In this document: positions 5,685 to 5,928 of the stretch, one piece after another
Numbering within the stretch: position 1 is the first letter of the stretch
Layout of the letters: each line of letters begins with the position of its first letter
Origin: Zoogloeaceae bacterium
GTDB lineage: Bacteria > Pseudomonadota > Gammaproteobacteria > Burkholderiales > Rhodocyclaceae
Length of the DNA stretch: 5,928 nt
Assembly (NCBI GenBank): GCA_031282665.1
Contig: JAITDH010000192.1
Span: 1 to 5,928 of the forward strand
Reading direction: 5' to 3'
The notes under the pieces: model-generated
Seen by the model: the letters and a program-made list of their open reading frames with translations, nothing else
Databases searched by the model: none
Told to the model about the DNA's origin: nothing
Made by a program: the position numbers and the translations under genes

Positions 5685-5928
5685 CGGAGCTTTCCACGCC
5701 ATCCGCCCTGCCGCGCCTCCACGCGGAGGACATCGCCCACCTCGTGCATCCCTATTCCAATCTGGCGGCGCACGACCAACTCGGCCCGACGCTCATCACG
5801 CGCGGCGAAGGCTGCTACGTCCATGACGACGCCGGCAAACGCTATCTGGAAGGCATGAGCGGCCTGTGGTGCGCCGCCTTGGGCTTTTCGGAGCCGCGTC
5901 TCGTCGAGGCGGCCATCCGGCAGTTGAA
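5681..5928 (+). CDS. Class III PLP-dependent (omega-type) aminotransferase, N-terminal part
   Basis: The gene starts at the ATG at 5681 and runs off the right edge after 82 codons. It is not broken within the window. The N-terminus matches class III aminotransferases that use pyruvate or similar acceptors with omega-amino acids, polyamines or amines: HPYSNL (23-28), a GEGCYVHDDAGKRYLEG stretch (42-58) that starts the fold, and MSGLWCAALGFSEPRL (59-74). GLWC with its tryptophan is typical of the omega-transaminase/putrescine-pyruvate branch, lining the substrate pocket in characterised members. The catalytic lysine and PLP-phosphate contacts lie beyond the window, so activity cannot be judged. 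No other in-frame start exists, because a TGA in the same frame lies at 5660-5662. The ATG overlaps the stop of the 53-codon ORF, suggesting coupled translation. A terminator-like hairpin separates it from the transporter operon, so a separate transcript is likely. Annotation as an aspartate-aminotransferase-family protein is common for such sequences, but exact substrates are unknown. Confidence 0.88.
   Translation, partial: MTELSTPSALPRLHAEDIAHLVHPYSNLAAHDQLGPTLITRGEGCYVHDDAGKRYLEGMSGLWCAALGFSEPRLVEAAIRQL

Noticed and set aside
5453..5824. 123-codon minus-strand frame over the intergenic gap and aminotransferase start
   Set aside because: It is antisense to the small ORF and the recognisable aminotransferase, and no promoter or ribosome-binding site was seen.
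5527..5826. 99-codon plus-strand frame starting GTG in the gap before the aminotransferase
   Set aside because: It overlaps most of the aminotransferase N-terminus out of frame, has no motif and is proline/arginine-rich. The frame at 5523 uses the same ribosome-binding site with an ATG and ends in a neat overlap.

Overview
The window reads as part of a GC-rich, Gram-negative, probably proteobacterial chromosome. The reading frames favour G or C at third codon positions, the solute-binding protein has a Sec-type signal peptide without a lipobox cysteine, and genes are packed with ATGA stop/start overlaps. I cannot name the genus. Third positions are visibly poorer in G/C in the first ~110 bases than in the genes that follow.

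Positions 134-5346 hold one complete five-gene operon for an ABC importer of the peptide/opine/nickel (Opp/Dpp/Nik) family. In order: a DppB-type permease (134-1153), a DppC-type permease (1150-2076), a DppD/OppD-type ATPase (2073-2951), a DppF/OppF-type ATPase (2939-3754) and a periplasmic family-5 solute-binding protein (3751-5346). Three junctions are ATGA overlaps. The ATPase-ATPase junction offers either a 13-base overlap or a TGATG overlap, depending on which start is used. The binding protein would capture a ligand in the periplasm, the two permeases form the channel, and the two different ATPases power it. Both ATPases are short and lack the usual C-terminal extension of DppD/DppF, so their lengths are closer to NikD/NikE-type subunits. 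The substrate cannot be read from the sequence.

Positions 5347-5522 are non-coding. They hold a plausible intrinsic terminator for the operon (about 5396-5424) and, directly after it, an 11-bp perfect inverted repeat (5425-5462) that is not followed by a T-run. A second transcription unit then seems to begin: a 53-codon small ORF (5523-5684) with a good ribosome-binding site overlaps by ATGA the start of a class III (omega-type) PLP aminotransferase (5681 to the window end, truncated). The aminotransferase might metabolise an amine or amino acid brought in by the importer, but only proximity supports this.

The left edge (1-133) contains no gene I can assign. One frame on each strand stays open to the window boundary, so an upstream gene end or a divergent gene start is possible but unproven. 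I saw no RNA genes, CRISPR arrays, insertion sequences or prophage signatures.
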